A stretch of DNA of 64,000 nucleotides from Prochlorococcus marinus XMU1404 (GTDB taxonomy: Bacteria; Cyanobacteriota; Cyanobacteriia; PCC-6307; Cyanobiaceae), in assembly GCF_017696175.1 (NCBI RefSeq), contig NZ_JAAORE010000001.1:310001-374000 (forward strand), read 5' to 3'. Every line of letters begins with the position of its first letter. Within the stretch, counting starts at the first letter, position 1. Made by a program: the position numbers and the translations under genes. Positions 1-13,581 of this stretch are shown in pieces. A model generated the notes under the pieces. It ran no database searches. It had not been told where the DNA came from and was given only the letters and a program-made list of their open reading frames with translations.

Positions 1-164
1 GTGACTTTATGGTTGAACTACTTAGAGGTGGAGAAAGTGTTGGACAATCTACTCTTACAAGATTTTATAGTTTACATACTTTTGTCTTGCCATGGTCATT
101 AGCAGTATTCATGTTGATGCATTTTCTAATGATTCGTAAACAAGGTATTTCAGGCCCTTTATAA
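1..164 (+). CDS. petB: Cytochrome b6 (C-terminal part, cut by window edge)
   Basis: Only the last 53 codons are inside the window. The reading frame begins at base 3 and stops at 162-164. The peptide contains [18 protein letters not shown] followed by a hydrophobic segment and ends [10 protein letters not shown], which is the usual cytochrome b6 C-terminus. The histidines in the LHTF and MHF contexts fit the haem-ligand helix D. PetB is the haem-bearing integral subunit of the cytochrome b6f complex in the thylakoid. It is followed 31 bases later by petD, the normal cyanobacterial order, so the two are probably co-transcribed. Confidence 0.95.
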
Positions 165-195
165 GTCCCTATAATAAAACTATCACCGCAATCAA

Positions 196-678
196 ATGTC
201 TACCTTAAAAAAACCAGATTTATCTGATCCAAAGTTAAGAGCAAAATTAGCTAAAGGTATGGGTCATAACTACTACGGGGAACCAGCTTGGCCAAATGAT
301 CTTTTATATATTTTTCCAGTAGTAATTTTAGGTACGATAGCCTGTGTTGTCGGACTAGCAGTTCTCGATCCTGCAATGTTAGGAGATAAAGCAAATCCTT
401 TCGCAACGCCTTTAGAAATTCTTCCTGAATGGTATCTTTATCCGGTTTTTCAAATCCTTAGGGTAGTTCCTAATAAACTTTTGGGTATTGCGCTTCAAAC
501 ATTAATTCCTCTCGGTTTAATGATTCTACCTTTTATTGAAAACGTTAATAAATTCTCTAACCCTTTTCGGAGACCAATAGCTATGTCACTCTTCTTATTT
601 GGCACTTTTTTAACAATATACCTCGGGATAGGGGCTTGTTTACCTATTGATAAATCTCTTACTCTAGGTTTATTTTAA
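196..678 (+). CDS. petD: Cytochrome b6f complex subunit IV
   Basis: This 160-residue protein is full length for PetD. It begins [19 protein letters not shown] and contains [19 protein letters not shown] and the [13 protein letters not shown] motif. PEWY forms part of the quinol-oxidation (Qo) site. Three hydrophobic helices are visible (about residues 36-58, 95-113 and 127-150). It forms the C-terminal half of the split cytochrome b in the thylakoid b6f complex, working with PetB just upstream. The gene converges on the invertase gene, with only two bases between the stop codons. Confidence 0.98.
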   Translation: MSTLKKPDLSDPKLRAKLAKGMGHNYYGEPAWPNDLLYIFPVVILGTIACVVGLAVLDPAMLGDKANPFATPLEILPEWYLYPVFQILRVVPNKLLGIALQTLIPLGLMILPFIENVNKFSNPFRRPIAMSLFLFGTFLTIYLGIGACLPIDKSLTLGLF

Positions 679-680
679 TA

Positions 681-2120
681 TCAAATTTTAAACATATCTA
701 AATCATCATTCTCTTCTCTTAGAAAGTGATTCATCAATAAAAAACCAACAATAGTCCAAGTTTGGTATGTCCTTGATTGTTGCCCAACCCAAGTACCTGT
801 AGGACCATCAAAATATTCTGCCCATTCTTGCTTAGGTAATTGATTAAGCTGACACCAATAAGATTCCTCGATTAAAGATTTCATTTCTTCCATAAGAATT
901 ACATCATCAGAAGGAAACTGTTTTTGGTGTAAAAGCACAGCTGTTCCAAAAAACCAAAGTAAGCTAGGCCAGTGACCACCATTGTGGTAACTCCAAGGCC
1001 AATTCTTAGGATCAGATCCAGTTTTATTTTGCCATTCTTCGACATCCATATGAGGATGACAAATGCGCATAGGCATTTGAGCCATCAAATCCTGCCTATT
1101 GTGTAAAACTAACCTAAATAAAGCTCTTTGTTCAGAAGGTGGAAGTACTCCAAACATACAAGCTAAAGAATTTCCTAAACTGTAAAATCGAAAATCAGGC
1201 CTTCCTGTTCTAATATTTCCTATTAAATAACCACCTCTATTTTCTAACCAATCTTGAAGCCATGAAGGTACTACTTGAGGTTGAACATTAAATTCATTGA
1301 AGTGCTGATCATCTCCATACTGCTCAGTTGGCCTTCTCCTTAAGATTTGCATCGTTTGGCTGGTAACCCAATAATGTTTTAAAAGAAAACTTCCTAAATC
1401 CTTAACCCATTGTTTTGTAAGAATAAGCCTTTGATCTAATAATCTACTTACATGATCTGCTCGACTTAATTCCATTAAGTTTATACAGCTCTTCAAACAT
1501 CCATGAAGTAAAACTTCAACTTCCAAAGGCGCTCCCCATACATCCATAGGTCTATCAATCATAAATGAGCAATCCGGAACGAAAAGTACTGGAGTTCCCT
1601 CAAATGTTGGATGTAGAACTAGATCTAATAAAAGTTGAATACCTCTTTGAACACTTTGACTTTTCCCAAATTCATAATCACCACTTTTATTGACATAATA
1701 CCAACATAAAATTGGCCACCATAAGCTTGCATCAGCGGACGTAATCCTGCCAATTGATCTTTGACCATAGTCTCCAATAAGCTTTCCATTTTCTTCAACG
1801 AAACTTGTAGGAAATACTCCACGCGTTTGATAATTAGTGCTTTGTAATTCAAGACATACACCTAGGAACCTTTTCACAATTTCATAACGTTTTTGGGTTA
1901 TGAGATAAATCATTACTGGAACATTATCTCTTAAAAATATTTCTCCGTAATTTAATTTATTATTTTTTGTCGGATGTTCTAGTGCTGCAACACTCCCTAC
2001 TATCTCGCCTGATATTTCAACTAAAGTTTTTTCGAAGTGTATTTTTGCATTTGTAACAATTTTCTCCTCCTCTGAACTTGGCCTAACTCTTAAATTTTTT
2101 TGACTAAATCTTTCTGCCAT
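681..2120 (-). CDS. Neutral/alkaline invertase-like protein (GH100)
   Basis: The protein matches the cyanobacterial and plant cytosolic neutral/alkaline invertase family, which hydrolyses sucrose to glucose and fructose. Visible family segments are ALEHP, NYGEIFLRDNVPV, GRITSADASLWWPIL, DCSFMIDRPMDVWGAPLE and NGGHWPSLLWF, with the acidic catalytic candidates in the RDN and ITSADAS segments. The start chosen is the ATG at 2120 (MAERFSQ), which has an AAGGA ten bases upstream and gives 479 residues. The open frame runs to an earlier ATG at 2213, which adds 31 poorly conserved residues. In Prochlorococcus it probably acts on sucrose or glucosylglycerate-type stores, although the exact substrate cannot be read from sequence. 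Confidence 0.9.
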   Translation of the reverse strand: MAERFSQKNLRVRPSSEEEKIVTNAKIHFEKTLVEISGEIVGSVAALEHPTKNNKLNYGEIFLRDNVPVMIYLITQKRYEIVKRFLGVCLELQSTNYQTRGVFPTSFVEENGKLIGDYGQRSIGRITSADASLWWPILCWYYVNKSGDYEFGKSQSVQRGIQLLLDLVLHPTFEGTPVLFVPDCSFMIDRPMDVWGAPLEVEVLLHGCLKSCINLMELSRADHVSRLLDQRLILTKQWVKDLGSFLLKHYWVTSQTMQILRRRPTEQYGDDQHFNEFNVQPQVVPSWLQDWLENRGGYLIGNIRTGRPDFRFYSLGNSLACMFGVLPPSEQRALFRLVLHNRQDLMAQMPMRICHPHMDVEEWQNKTGSDPKNWPWSYHNGGHWPSLLWFFGTAVLLHQKQFPSDDVILMEEMKSLIEESYWCQLNQLPKQEWAEYFDGPTGTWVGQQSRTYQTWTIVGFLLMNHFLREENDDLDMFKI

Positions 2121-2454
2121 TTCATTTATATCCTTACTATTTAAGCCTAGTTGTTTAATGAGACTTTGAACAAATAAAAAATTAATAAAAAATTTTTGTA
2201 TAAAAGGTTGCACAATTACAGTTGGATGGTTTAGTATTTTCTTCTGGGCAGAAATATTCTTTTTGCATTATTCAAACAATTATCTTAAATCTGATTTTTG
2301 GTAACTGAATGAATATTTTGGAAATTTGATTCCGGTCAGTATTTTCAGCCAGAAGGAGGGTTTTCCTTCCAAATTGAGTTATCCAATACTTGTTTAACTC
2401 GGCACCTAGAAAATTTAAAAACTTAGGAACTGATGCTTTTATTGCGTCAAGACT

Positions 2455-2476
2455 TTATCAAATTTAGATTTGATAA
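2455..2476. repeat. 9-bp inverted repeat upstream of the rRNA operon
   Basis: TTATCAAAT and ATTTGATAA are perfect 9-bp inverted arms around TTAG. The element lies in the 520-base gap between the invertase start and 16S rRNA. That gap holds no convincing gene and should carry the rRNA promoter(s) and leader. No T-run follows, so it is not a Rho-independent terminator. A protein-binding site or a leader hairpin are both possible. Confidence 0.4.
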
Positions 2477-2732
2477 TTTTGAGATGTATTTGCAATAAAG
2501 GTGTGAGGTCCCGTCAAGAATATATAAATTGTTTTCAATTGCTAACTTTTAGTTTTTGGAAACCAACGGATCTGAGATCTTGGAAAGTCACTTTAGAAAT
2601 ATTTTTAATGTGCACTCAAAGTAATCCTTAATTATTTAAGGAGGCTGAACCTAAATAACTTAAGTCAATCTTAATTTTTATTTGGAGAATGCAATTCATA
2701 TTGAGTAGATTTATCTACAAAAGGATTTGAAC

Positions 2733-4217
<1,485 letters not shown>

Positions 4218-4340
4218 CAGGGAGACAACAAAATGTTTATATTAATTTTGTCACCTTAGGTCGATCGGTATCTCACATTCTTAAATCATTTAAGAATTTC
4301 TTTTCCTAAGTTTTTCTAGGTCACACCCATTACTTTTCCT

Positions 4341-4414
<74 letters not shown>

Positions 4415-4426
4415 TATCTCTATGTT

Positions 4427-4499
4427 GGGGGTATAGCTCAGTTGGTAGAGCGCCTGCTTTGCAAGCAGGATGTCAGCGGTTCGAGTCCGCTTACCTCCA
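4427..4499 (+). tRNA. tRNA-Ala (TGC)
   Basis: The acceptor arms GGGGGTA and TACCTCC pair with one G-T wobble. The anticodon loop TTTGCAA has anticodon TGC, and the T arm contains GGTTCGAGTCC. It lies 12 bases after tRNA-Ile in the rRNA spacer. The remaining spacer to 23S (about 4500-4751) has no gene; it contains sequence that would form the 23S processing stem. Confidence 0.97.
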
Positions 4500-4751
4500 C
4501 TGATTACCACCTCTTGCATAAATTCTGAGGAAATCTTTTGAGATGTGATCAAATTCTGAACGAATCTAGCTTCCTAATAAAATCATTAAGATGCTGGACT
4601 CATTGAAGTAATTTCATTGTTTTCAGAGAACCTTGACAACTGCATAGATTTTATAAAGACAATAAGCATCTTTAATGATGCAGATTTATTATTTTTGCAA
4701 CTGCATTAATAACAATTCTATTAAGCTGATGCTTCAATTTTTGAAGTTATT

Positions 4752-7626
<2,875 letters not shown>

Positions 7627-7686
7627 AATAAACTTAATTTATTGTTTTTATATACTATTTCTATGCAGTTCTCAAGGTTCACACTA

Positions 7687-7803
7687 TCCTGGTGTTCATG
7701 GCGATGTGGAACCACTCCGATCCATCTCGAACTCGGTTGTGAAACGCATCAGCGGCGAAAATATTTAGGGGGTAGCCCCTTGAGAAAATAGCTCAATGCC
7801 AGG
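7687..7803 (+). rRNA. rrf: 5S ribosomal RNA
   Basis: TCCTGGTGT at the 5' side pairs with TGCCAGG at the 3' side. The internal CCATCTCGAACTCGG is the conserved loop B/C region. It follows 23S by about 60 bases and completes the single rRNA operon. Confidence 0.95.
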
Positions 7804-7814
7804 TAAAAATATTT

Positions 7815-7853
7815 AAAAGGGTTTACTCTGCTTGAGTAAGCCCTTTTTTATTT
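7815..7853 (+). terminator. Rho-independent terminator of the rRNA operon (bidirectional)
   Basis: The stem AAAAGGGTTTACTC / GAGTAAGCCCTTTT encloses a five-base loop and is followed by a T-run. The A-rich left arm gives a T-run on the other strand as well. The element can therefore also serve the convergent mutM gene, whose stop is at 7848. Confidence 0.85.
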
Positions 7854-8729
7854 TTGGCATTTAGGACACCAATGTGTACTTCTTCCAGTAATTTTTTGCC
7901 TTTCAATTAAATTTCCACATTTACGGCATTCTTTACCTGTTCTCCTATAAACATTTGTCTGTAAACCAAAATTCCCATTCTCTCCTTCCAAGTCTCTAAA
8001 ATCACTGAAAGTTGTTCCCCCAGAACCTATACTTTTTTTTAATACAGTTACGATTGATTCTTTGAGCTTTATTAACTCATTCTTCTTTATTGTTCGAGCT
8101 TCCCTAAAAGGTGAGATGCCAGCGGTGTATAAACTTTCATCAGCATAAATATTACCTATACCTGCCACTATTGTTTGATCTAATAAAATAGCTTTTATAG
8201 ATTTTGTTCTTTTTGAAATAATTTTCTTAAGGTATTTTGTATCAAATTCATCAGAAAATGGTTCTGGTCCTAATGAGCCTAATCCTTTGATTATTTTATT
8301 GGGCGATAACCCTTGCTTAATCCACCACATTTGGCCAAAACTTCTTACGTCAATGTATCTAAGCTCATTATTGTTTTTATCGAAAAATCTTATTCTTGTA
8401 TGCTTACAAGCCATAGTAGAAGTATTTATAAATTTGAAATATCCAGTCATTCTTAGATGAACTACAAGAAATCCATTATGTTTTAATGTTATTTTTTCAT
8501 TAAATTGAATATTCTCATTTTCAATTTTTTTTAGTTCAGCAATTAAATATTTTCCTCTCCTATTCCAATTCTGCAAAAGCGAATTATGAAGTCCATTAAT
8601 AAATTCTTCCTTTTGAGGAGGAAAAGCTACAGTTGAATCCCTATAGACTTCTACTTTTTTAATAATAAAGTTATTAAGTTTTTGCTCTAAACCTCTGCGA
8701 ACTGTCTCTACTTCAGGTAATTCAGGCAA
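7848..8729 (-). CDS. mutM: Formamidopyrimidine-DNA glycosylase
   Basis: The N-terminus [15 protein letters not shown] carries the catalytic Pro2 and Glu3. [16 protein letters not shown] contains the conserved Lys region and the HLRMTG motif. The C-terminal zinc finger is CRKCG...HWCPKC, with the TGRSTHW Arg that contacts the lesion strand. At 293 residues it is full length. The enzyme excises 8-oxoguanine and other oxidised purines and nicks the abasic site. It starts four bases after psaE, and the two are probably in one transcript; the same pairing is familiar from Prochlorococcus genomes. Confidence 0.97.
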   Translation of the reverse strand: MPELPEVETVRRGLEQKLNNFIIKKVEVYRDSTVAFPPQKEEFINGLHNSLLQNWNRRGKYLIAELKKIENENIQFNEKITLKHNGFLVVHLRMTGYFKFINTSTMACKHTRIRFFDKNNNELRYIDVRSFGQMWWIKQGLSPNKIIKGLGSLGPEPFSDEFDTKYLKKIISKRTKSIKAILLDQTIVAGIGNIYADESLYTAGISPFREARTIKKNELIKLKESIVTVLKKSIGSGGTTFSDFRDLEGENGNFGLQTNVYRRTGKECRKCGNLIERQKITGRSTHWCPKCQK

Positions 8730-8733
8730 TTAT

Positions 8734-8943
8734 TTAAGCTTTCTCTAATTCACTTTCAGCGAAATTATTTGTATTTGCTCCACCTTCAGTTCCGCTAATC
8801 CCAGCGTAATTTACTTTATCGAATCTGACTACACAGTTGTATTTAATACCTGAGGTATCAACTGAAGCAACTTTACCTATTTCATTGTACCAATATGATT
8901 CTGGTCTTTTTACTCTTACGAGATCTCCTCTTGAAATAGCCAT
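8734..8943 (-). CDS. psaE: Photosystem I reaction centre subunit IV
   Basis: This 69-residue protein begins [17 protein letters not shown] and contains [19 protein letters not shown], the characteristic PsaE SH3-like barrel sequence. PsaE sits on the stromal (cytoplasmic) face of photosystem I, helps dock ferredoxin and supports cyclic electron flow. It is upstream of mutM on the same strand. There is no gap or truncation. Confidence 0.98.
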   Translation of the reverse strand: MAISRGDLVRVKRPESYWYNEIGKVASVDTSGIKYNCVVRFDKVNYAGISGTEGGANTNNFAESELEKA

Positions 8944-9014
8944 TACTATTAATTTAACTTTTTTTAGAATAACCCATCATTAATATTCTTAGACAAATTA
9001 TTCACACATATTAA

Positions 9015-9794
9015 TTAAAAGTTTTCACAAAAATCATTTATTAAATTATTTTCGAATTCTTCTTTAGCAGGCTTACTTCCCATCCATTTCCTGCCAGGTA
9101 TTCTTACATCTAATTCATTTGTATCACAATTGATTGAAATAATCAGTTTTTTATTTTCTTGATTTAGTACGTTTAAAACTTTTCTACCTTTAATATCTTT
9201 ATATGATTTACTTTGGATAATTAAAGGGCCATAAATTTTTTTATCTAACTCAAATAATTCATTATTTTTTTTATTTTCAGTTGTTTCATGATTTTCTGAA
9301 TTAATTATGTTTTTTTTTCTTATTATGAGTTTCTGACCAACTTTTATTGAATCAGGATTATTGAGATTATTAATCTCTATCAGATCGATTACTTTTAAAT
9401 CATATTTGTTTGATATCTCAGTCAGATTCTCACCAGTTTGAACAATATGATAATTATTTATTAAATCTGATTGTTTTGTAAGATTTTCTCTAGATTTGGA
9501 GATAATAAGATTTTGGCCAACAAATATATAATTTTCGTCTTTTAAGTTATTCAATTTAATAATTAAATCTTTATTTATTGAATAGAATTTTGAAATACTC
9601 GATATTGTATCTCCACTTTTTACAATATGAATTTTTTTTATTTCAGTTTTTTCTTCAGTAATTGATTCTTTTCTAGCAATATTCTCAATTTTATTTTTTT
9701 CTGAAAATATCTTTTCTTCTGATTTTATCGATGATTGATTAAAAAAACTAATAAATATGGCAATTACTAAAAATGCAAATTTCATAAAACTCAC
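9015..9794 (-). CDS. Secreted protein with two LysM domains
   Basis: The N-terminus MSFMKFAFLVIAIFISFFN is a signal peptide or anchor. Two LysM peptidoglycan-binding repeats are visible at about residues 55-98 (IHIVKSGDTISSIS...VGQNLIIS) and 115-158 (YHIVQTGENLTEIS...VGQKLIIR). A C-terminal region of unknown fold ends NDFCENF, with two Cys residues in the last third. No catalytic domain (NlpC/P60, M23 or similar) is seen. It is therefore a cell-wall-associated protein rather than a clear hydrolase. It lies between psaE and an aldehyde dehydrogenase on the same strand. Confidence 0.8.
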   Translation of the reverse strand: MSFMKFAFLVIAIFISFFNQSSIKSEEKIFSEKNKIENIARKESITEEKTEIKKIHIVKSGDTISSISKFYSINKDLIIKLNNLKDENYIFVGQNLIISKSRENLTKQSDLINNYHIVQTGENLTEISNKYDLKVIDLIEINNLNNPDSIKVGQKLIIRKKNIINSENHETTENKKNNELFELDKKIYGPLIIQSKSYKDIKGRKVLNVLNQENKKLIISINCDTNELDVRIPGRKWMGSKPAKEEFENNLINDFCENF

Positions 9795-9857
9795 TATTTA
9801 TTTAAAGATAATCTTTAAATTTAAAATCGCTAGGTTTTTGAAAACAATTTAAGTAAT

Positions 9858-11258
9858 TTAAACCTGAAAAATAAACTTTAAAAATTTCTTTACTCTTTCG
9901 TAGGGGGGATACCTCAGATTTGAATCAAATAAAAAACCTTTAAAAGTAATAGATTTTTGATTTGAAAAATTTCGAAACCCTTCTTCTCCATGAAATTTAC
10001 CAATACCACTTTGCCCAACGCCTCCAAACGGTAAATTTGGAATAAGGACTGGTAACATCACATCATTTATACAAATTGTTCCTGAGCTGGTTATTTTTGA
10101 AATATGATTATGAATTTTTTTATTTCCTCCAAATAAGTAGATTGCTAATGGTTTTGATGTTTGACTAATCTGTTTTAAAGCTGATTCCTTATCATTGATT
10201 CCAATTACTGGAAGTAGTGAACTGAATAGTTCTTTCTGCAGGATATCTGTTTCATTTAATTTAGATCTCAAAATTGTAGGAGATATTTTCAACTTTTTTT
10301 TACTAAAAGTCCCCCCAAATAAAATTCTTTTTTCTTTTTTATATTTTCTTAGAATTTCTATAGTTGATGTAAATTGCTTTTTCTCTAATTTTGATAAGTT
10401 TTCGGAAATAATTGGATTATCTCCGTAAAAACTTACTATGTATTTCTTTAATTTTTCTATAAAAATAGTTTCAATTTCTTTATCTACAAAGATATGATTA
10501 GGAGCCATGCACGATTGACCAGAATTAAAAAATTTTCCCCAAACAATTCTTTTAGCTGCCACTTCTAAATTTGCATTTTTGAAAATAATTACAGGATTTG
10601 TTCCGCTTAACTCAAGAGTTAGTGGGGTTAAGTTTTTTGAAGCTAATTTCATTATAGATTTTCCAGTTTCAGTACTTCCTGTAAAAAATATGTGGTCAAA
10701 ATTTTGTTCAATTAATTTTCTGGATTGCTTATAATCACCCTCTACTGTTATTAGAACATCTTTACGGAAATATTTGATAGTAAGCTTTTTAATAAGTTTT
10801 GAGGTCGCAGGACATTTCTCTGATGGTTTTATAACTGCAGTATTTCCTGCTGAGAAAATATTTACTAATGGCTTTAAAATATAAAGTAATGGATAATTAT
10901 AAGGACCAAGAATTAAGACACACCCAAGAGGTTCATAAATAACTTTGGAGGATGATGGAAATAGATAAAAAGGTGTATCAATCTTTTTTGGTCGCATCCA
11001 AGAATTGAGTTTCTTTTTTATGAGTGAAATTTCTTCTTTCACTAAAAGGATTTCTGAAAGCCCTTCAATTTCTGATTTACCTAGATCAATAAAAAGTGAT
11101 TTTATTATCTCTTTTTTATTTTCATCCAAAAGTTTAGAAACTATATCGATATGTTGGATCCGCCATTTTATATCTTCAGTTTCACCAGCGAGAACTGTAT
11201 TTTTTAATTTATAAATGTCTTCTAAATGAAATTTATCAGAATTATTCATTTTTTTCAT
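9858..11258 (-). CDS. NAD(P)-dependent aldehyde dehydrogenase (ALDH3-like)
   Basis: At 466 residues it matches the short ALDH class that includes fatty-aldehyde dehydrogenases. Features are GPYNYP with the catalytic Asn (about residue 121), FFTGSTETGK (cofactor loop), LELSGTNPV with the general-base Glu (about 216) and FNSGQSCMAPNH with the nucleophile Cys250. The C-terminal PFGGVGQSGIGKFHGEEGF is also typical. It probably oxidises medium or long-chain aldehydes, such as lipid-peroxidation products, to acids. A second ATG three codons downstream could be the true start. Confidence 0.92.
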   Translation of the reverse strand: MKKMNNSDKFHLEDIYKLKNTVLAGETEDIKWRIQHIDIVSKLLDENKKEIIKSLFIDLGKSEIEGLSEILLVKEEISLIKKKLNSWMRPKKIDTPFYLFPSSSKVIYEPLGCVLILGPYNYPLLYILKPLVNIFSAGNTAVIKPSEKCPATSKLIKKLTIKYFRKDVLITVEGDYKQSRKLIEQNFDHIFFTGSTETGKSIMKLASKNLTPLTLELSGTNPVIIFKNANLEVAAKRIVWGKFFNSGQSCMAPNHIFVDKEIETIFIEKLKKYIVSFYGDNPIISENLSKLEKKQFTSTIEILRKYKKEKRILFGGTFSKKKLKISPTILRSKLNETDILQKELFSSLLPVIGINDKESALKQISQTSKPLAIYLFGGNKKIHNHISKITSSGTICINDVMLPVLIPNLPFGGVGQSGIGKFHGEEGFRNFSNQKSITFKGFLFDSNLRYPPYERVKKFLKFIFQV

Positions 11259-11405
11259 TTGAATAGTATTAAATATATCAGAGAATAAATTGTAAATAAC
11301 TAATGTTTTTAGCCAATTAAATCAAAGTGAATGATTTATGAGAAATAATCAAATTTATTAATATGGTCTTTAAAAATTCAAATTTTTCTTGGTTAGTATA
11401 TTTCT

Positions 11406-12296
11406 ATGAGGGAAAAATTTTCAATTAGATTGATATCTAAAAATGAAATACCAGAAGTCACAAACTGGGCAAGGTTAGAAGGGTTTTCTCCTGGAATGGA
11501 TGATGTATCAATTTATAGAAATACAGATAAACAAGGTTTGTGGGTAGCTTGTCTCGACAATAATCCTATAGGTTCTATTGCGTGTATAAAATATAATTCC
11601 TCGTATGGTTTTATAGGTTTATTTATCGTTAAAAAAGAATTCCGAAATAATGGCTATGGAGTGAGATTATGGAAACATGCTCTCGAATATTTGAAAAATG
11701 TTGAATGTATTGGTCTTGAGGCTGCCCCAGATAGATTGAATGATTACGCAAAGTGGGGGTTTAGAAAATCTTCCATTACAAATCGATGGAAATTAAATGG
11801 TTCTCAAGATTTGCCATTGAGAAATTTCTATAAAGATCAATTTCATTCTTTTAAAGTTGTCCCGGGTAATAAAATTTCCTCTGAAGCAGTCTTAATTTAT
11901 GATGATCAAAGAGAACCTAGTCCAAGGCCACATTTTCTAAATGACTGGTTGAAAAATTCTCATGGTAATGTCAGTGCAATTGTCGATAATAATCGGATGT
12001 GCCATGGATTTGGAAGAATCAGACCTTGTGTATTGGAGGATAATGAACAAGGCTGGAGAATCGGACCTCTTTTAGCGGATACTCCACCACTTGCTGAACT
12101 ATTAATAAGGGAGTTAGTCGGTGATTTAGATGGCCAAATCTTATTGGATTGCTCCAATCTGAATCCTTATGCAAATTATCTTTTGTCAAGCTTGGGATTT
12201 GAGGAAATATCAAAAACTTACAGAATGTATAAAGGCATTCAACCTCCCTGCCCAATGAATCAAGTATACGGACTTGCCTGCTTGGAACTGGGGTGA
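11406..12296 (+). CDS. GNAT-family acetyltransferase, two-domain
   Basis: The N-terminal half carries a GNAT acetyl-CoA site: GLFIVKKEFRNNGYG (R80, G83, G85) followed by the LWKHALEYL helix. The second half is the domain often seen after GNAT in such 290-residue proteins and ends KTYRMYKG. The acceptor substrate is unknown. It is divergently oriented from the aldehyde dehydrogenase across a 147-base gap that should contain both promoters. Confidence 0.85.
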   Translation: MREKFSIRLISKNEIPEVTNWARLEGFSPGMDDVSIYRNTDKQGLWVACLDNNPIGSIACIKYNSSYGFIGLFIVKKEFRNNGYGVRLWKHALEYLKNVECIGLEAAPDRLNDYAKWGFRKSSITNRWKLNGSQDLPLRNFYKDQFHSFKVVPGNKISSEAVLIYDDQREPSPRPHFLNDWLKNSHGNVSAIVDNNRMCHGFGRIRPCVLEDNEQGWRIGPLLADTPPLAELLIRELVGDLDGQILLDCSNLNPYANYLLSSLGFEEISKTYRMYKGIQPPCPMNQVYGLACLELG

Positions 12297-12368
12297 TTTC
12301 CTTTAAAGCGTTCAATTTACCTTTTGTTTCTGTAATACTGAAAGAAGTTTGTTTGATTATCCATAAGC

Positions 12369-12617
12369 TTAACTTTCAGAAGGTTTCAAAATTTTTTCTA
12401 CAATATCCGCGTTGATTATAGTGATCTCTCCATTATCAATATTGGCAATTTGAAACAAGGTCCATGAATTTGGATTCCTAGCTCCCCCAATACAGTCGAT
12501 AACTTGACCGACCCAATAATTTTTATTCTTTTCATTAATATTTTCGCAATTTTCTTTTTTAATTGCGACATAATCACCAGGCCTAACGAAAAGAAACTCA
12601 GGAGTTGCTGAGCCCAC
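12369..12617 (-). CDS. DUF3104-like small protein
   Basis: This 82-residue protein has a GTG start (GTG GGC TCA). It has a FVRPGDYVAIK segment, YWVGQVIDC.GGARNP and a following WTLFQIANIDNGEI strand, recalling the DUF3104 family of marine picocyanobacteria. An SH3-like beta barrel is likely. No function is known. An inverted repeat TATAGTA / TACTATA at about 12629-12648 sits just upstream and could overlap its promoter. Confidence 0.7.
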   Translation of the reverse strand: MGSATPEFLFVRPGDYVAIKKENCENINEKNKNYWVGQVIDCIGGARNPNSWTLFQIANIDNGEITIINADIVEKILKPSES

Positions 12618-12714
12618 AATAAATAGTTTATAGTATATATGTACTATAGTAAGTTATTAGTTTTGTTGCCGAGCTTTGAGTTATTTAGCAAACTAGGGGT
12701 AATTCACAAATAAA

Positions 12715-12807
12715 ATGGAATCAGCTGAAATTGCTATATTTTCAACATTATTGGGGTTAATTTTAGCTTTAACTGACGCTTATATAGAAAGAAATATTCC
12801 TGGATAA
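12715..12807 (+). CDS. Small single-span membrane protein, 30 aa
   Basis: ATG at 12715 opens MESAEIAIFSTLLGLILALT and the frame stops at 12805. It has one hydrophobic helix flanked by charged ends (DAYIERNIPG). Its size and form resemble small photosystem or b6f subunits, but I cannot match it to a named one. Confidence 0.4.
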   Translation: MESAEIAIFSTLLGLILALTDAYIERNIPG

Positions 12808-12824
12808 TACTTCCAATTCATTTC

Positions 12825-12956
12825 TTAAATCAAATAAGATTTAAGCTGGTCTAATATGTCGGCACGGTTGGAAACTAATTTTGTAAAAACTAAATATATC
12901 AACCCTCCCATTGCAAGTCTTCCATTAATTTTCTCTAATTGCTTTAGTTTTCTCAA
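12825..12956 (-). CDS. High-light-inducible (HLIP)-like small protein
   Basis: The minus-strand frame reads LEKINGRLAMGGLIYLVF. E-x-x-N-G-R-x-A-M-x-G is the chlorophyll-binding signature of high-light-inducible proteins. A stop lies four codons before the best start, a TTG at 12956, giving 43 residues. There is no clear Shine-Dalgarno and no ATG before the motif, so the start is uncertain and a decayed gene is possible. HLIPs protect photosystems by binding chlorophyll and dissipating energy, and they are abundant in high-light Prochlorococcus. Confidence 0.5.
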   Translation of the reverse strand: MRKLKQLEKINGRLAMGGLIYLVFTKLVSNRADILDQLKSYLI

Positions 12957-13076
12957 CAGATTAATTTGCAGTTAAACAAAACTTAAAGGGTATAGAAAAT
13001 AAAAAAGTATTGATTACTTCAAAATTAAAAAAAATTTACAAATTTATAGAAATATTATTTCAAACACGAATTATAT

Positions 13077-13214
13077 TTAAAGCCAAGCCTCTTTCATTTC
13101 AAGATATAGCCTCTCGCTCTCTGCAGAATTAATTTTGCTGTCTGAGTAGGATTGCTGCTGCTGCTGTTGCTGCTGCTGAGTTGAGTTAGAATTAGAATTT
13201 TGGACTTCGCTCAT
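13077..13214 (-). CDS. Small poly-glutamine protein, 45 aa
   Basis: The frame opens MSEVQNSNSNSTQ, runs through nine consecutive Gln encoded by CAG/CAA, and ends SAESERLYLEMKEAWL. The CAG/CAA tract is at about 13150-13178. The non-repetitive C-terminus has the look of a conserved helix (ESERLYLEMKEAWL), which argues that it is translated. Function unknown. Being a simple repeat, the tract may vary between strains. Confidence 0.55.
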   Translation of the reverse strand: MSEVQNSNSNSTQQQQQQQQQSYSDSKINSAESERLYLEMKEAWL

Positions 13215-13331
13215 TAGAGGGGCCTGGATATTTGTGTTTATTCTCTCATATATAGAGCTTTTTTTGTCAACTTAAATTCTTAAATTTTATTTAAATTTTC
13301 TGTGTTTTTAATTTTCCTGTTTTGAGTTAAG

Positions 13332-13433
13332 TTATTTAGCTACAGTAGTTTTGGTATATAGAAATTTAACTTCCCAATATACAATTCCTAGGAAGATAGC
13401 ACTTGCAATAATAATTTCAGAAATGGCTAACAT
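13332..13433 (-). CDS. Small single-span membrane protein, 33 aa
   Basis: ATG at 13433 opens MLAISEIIIASAIFLGIVYW, a hydrophobic helix, followed by the basic tail EVKFLYTKTTVAK. No family is recognised. It lies in an otherwise gene-free stretch upstream of the PTOX locus. Confidence 0.4.
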   Translation of the reverse strand: MLAISEIIIASAIFLGIVYWEVKFLYTKTTVAK

Positions 13434-13581
13434 TTTTATTTTTCAATACTAATTGAATTTTGGTATCAATTTACACAGAATGCAATAGGTACTAATTACA
13501 TTTAAAATTTTAAAAAATCTTATTTAATAAAATAACGCGTCGAAATAATATAAAATTTTAAGTTAGATACATATTATTTTC

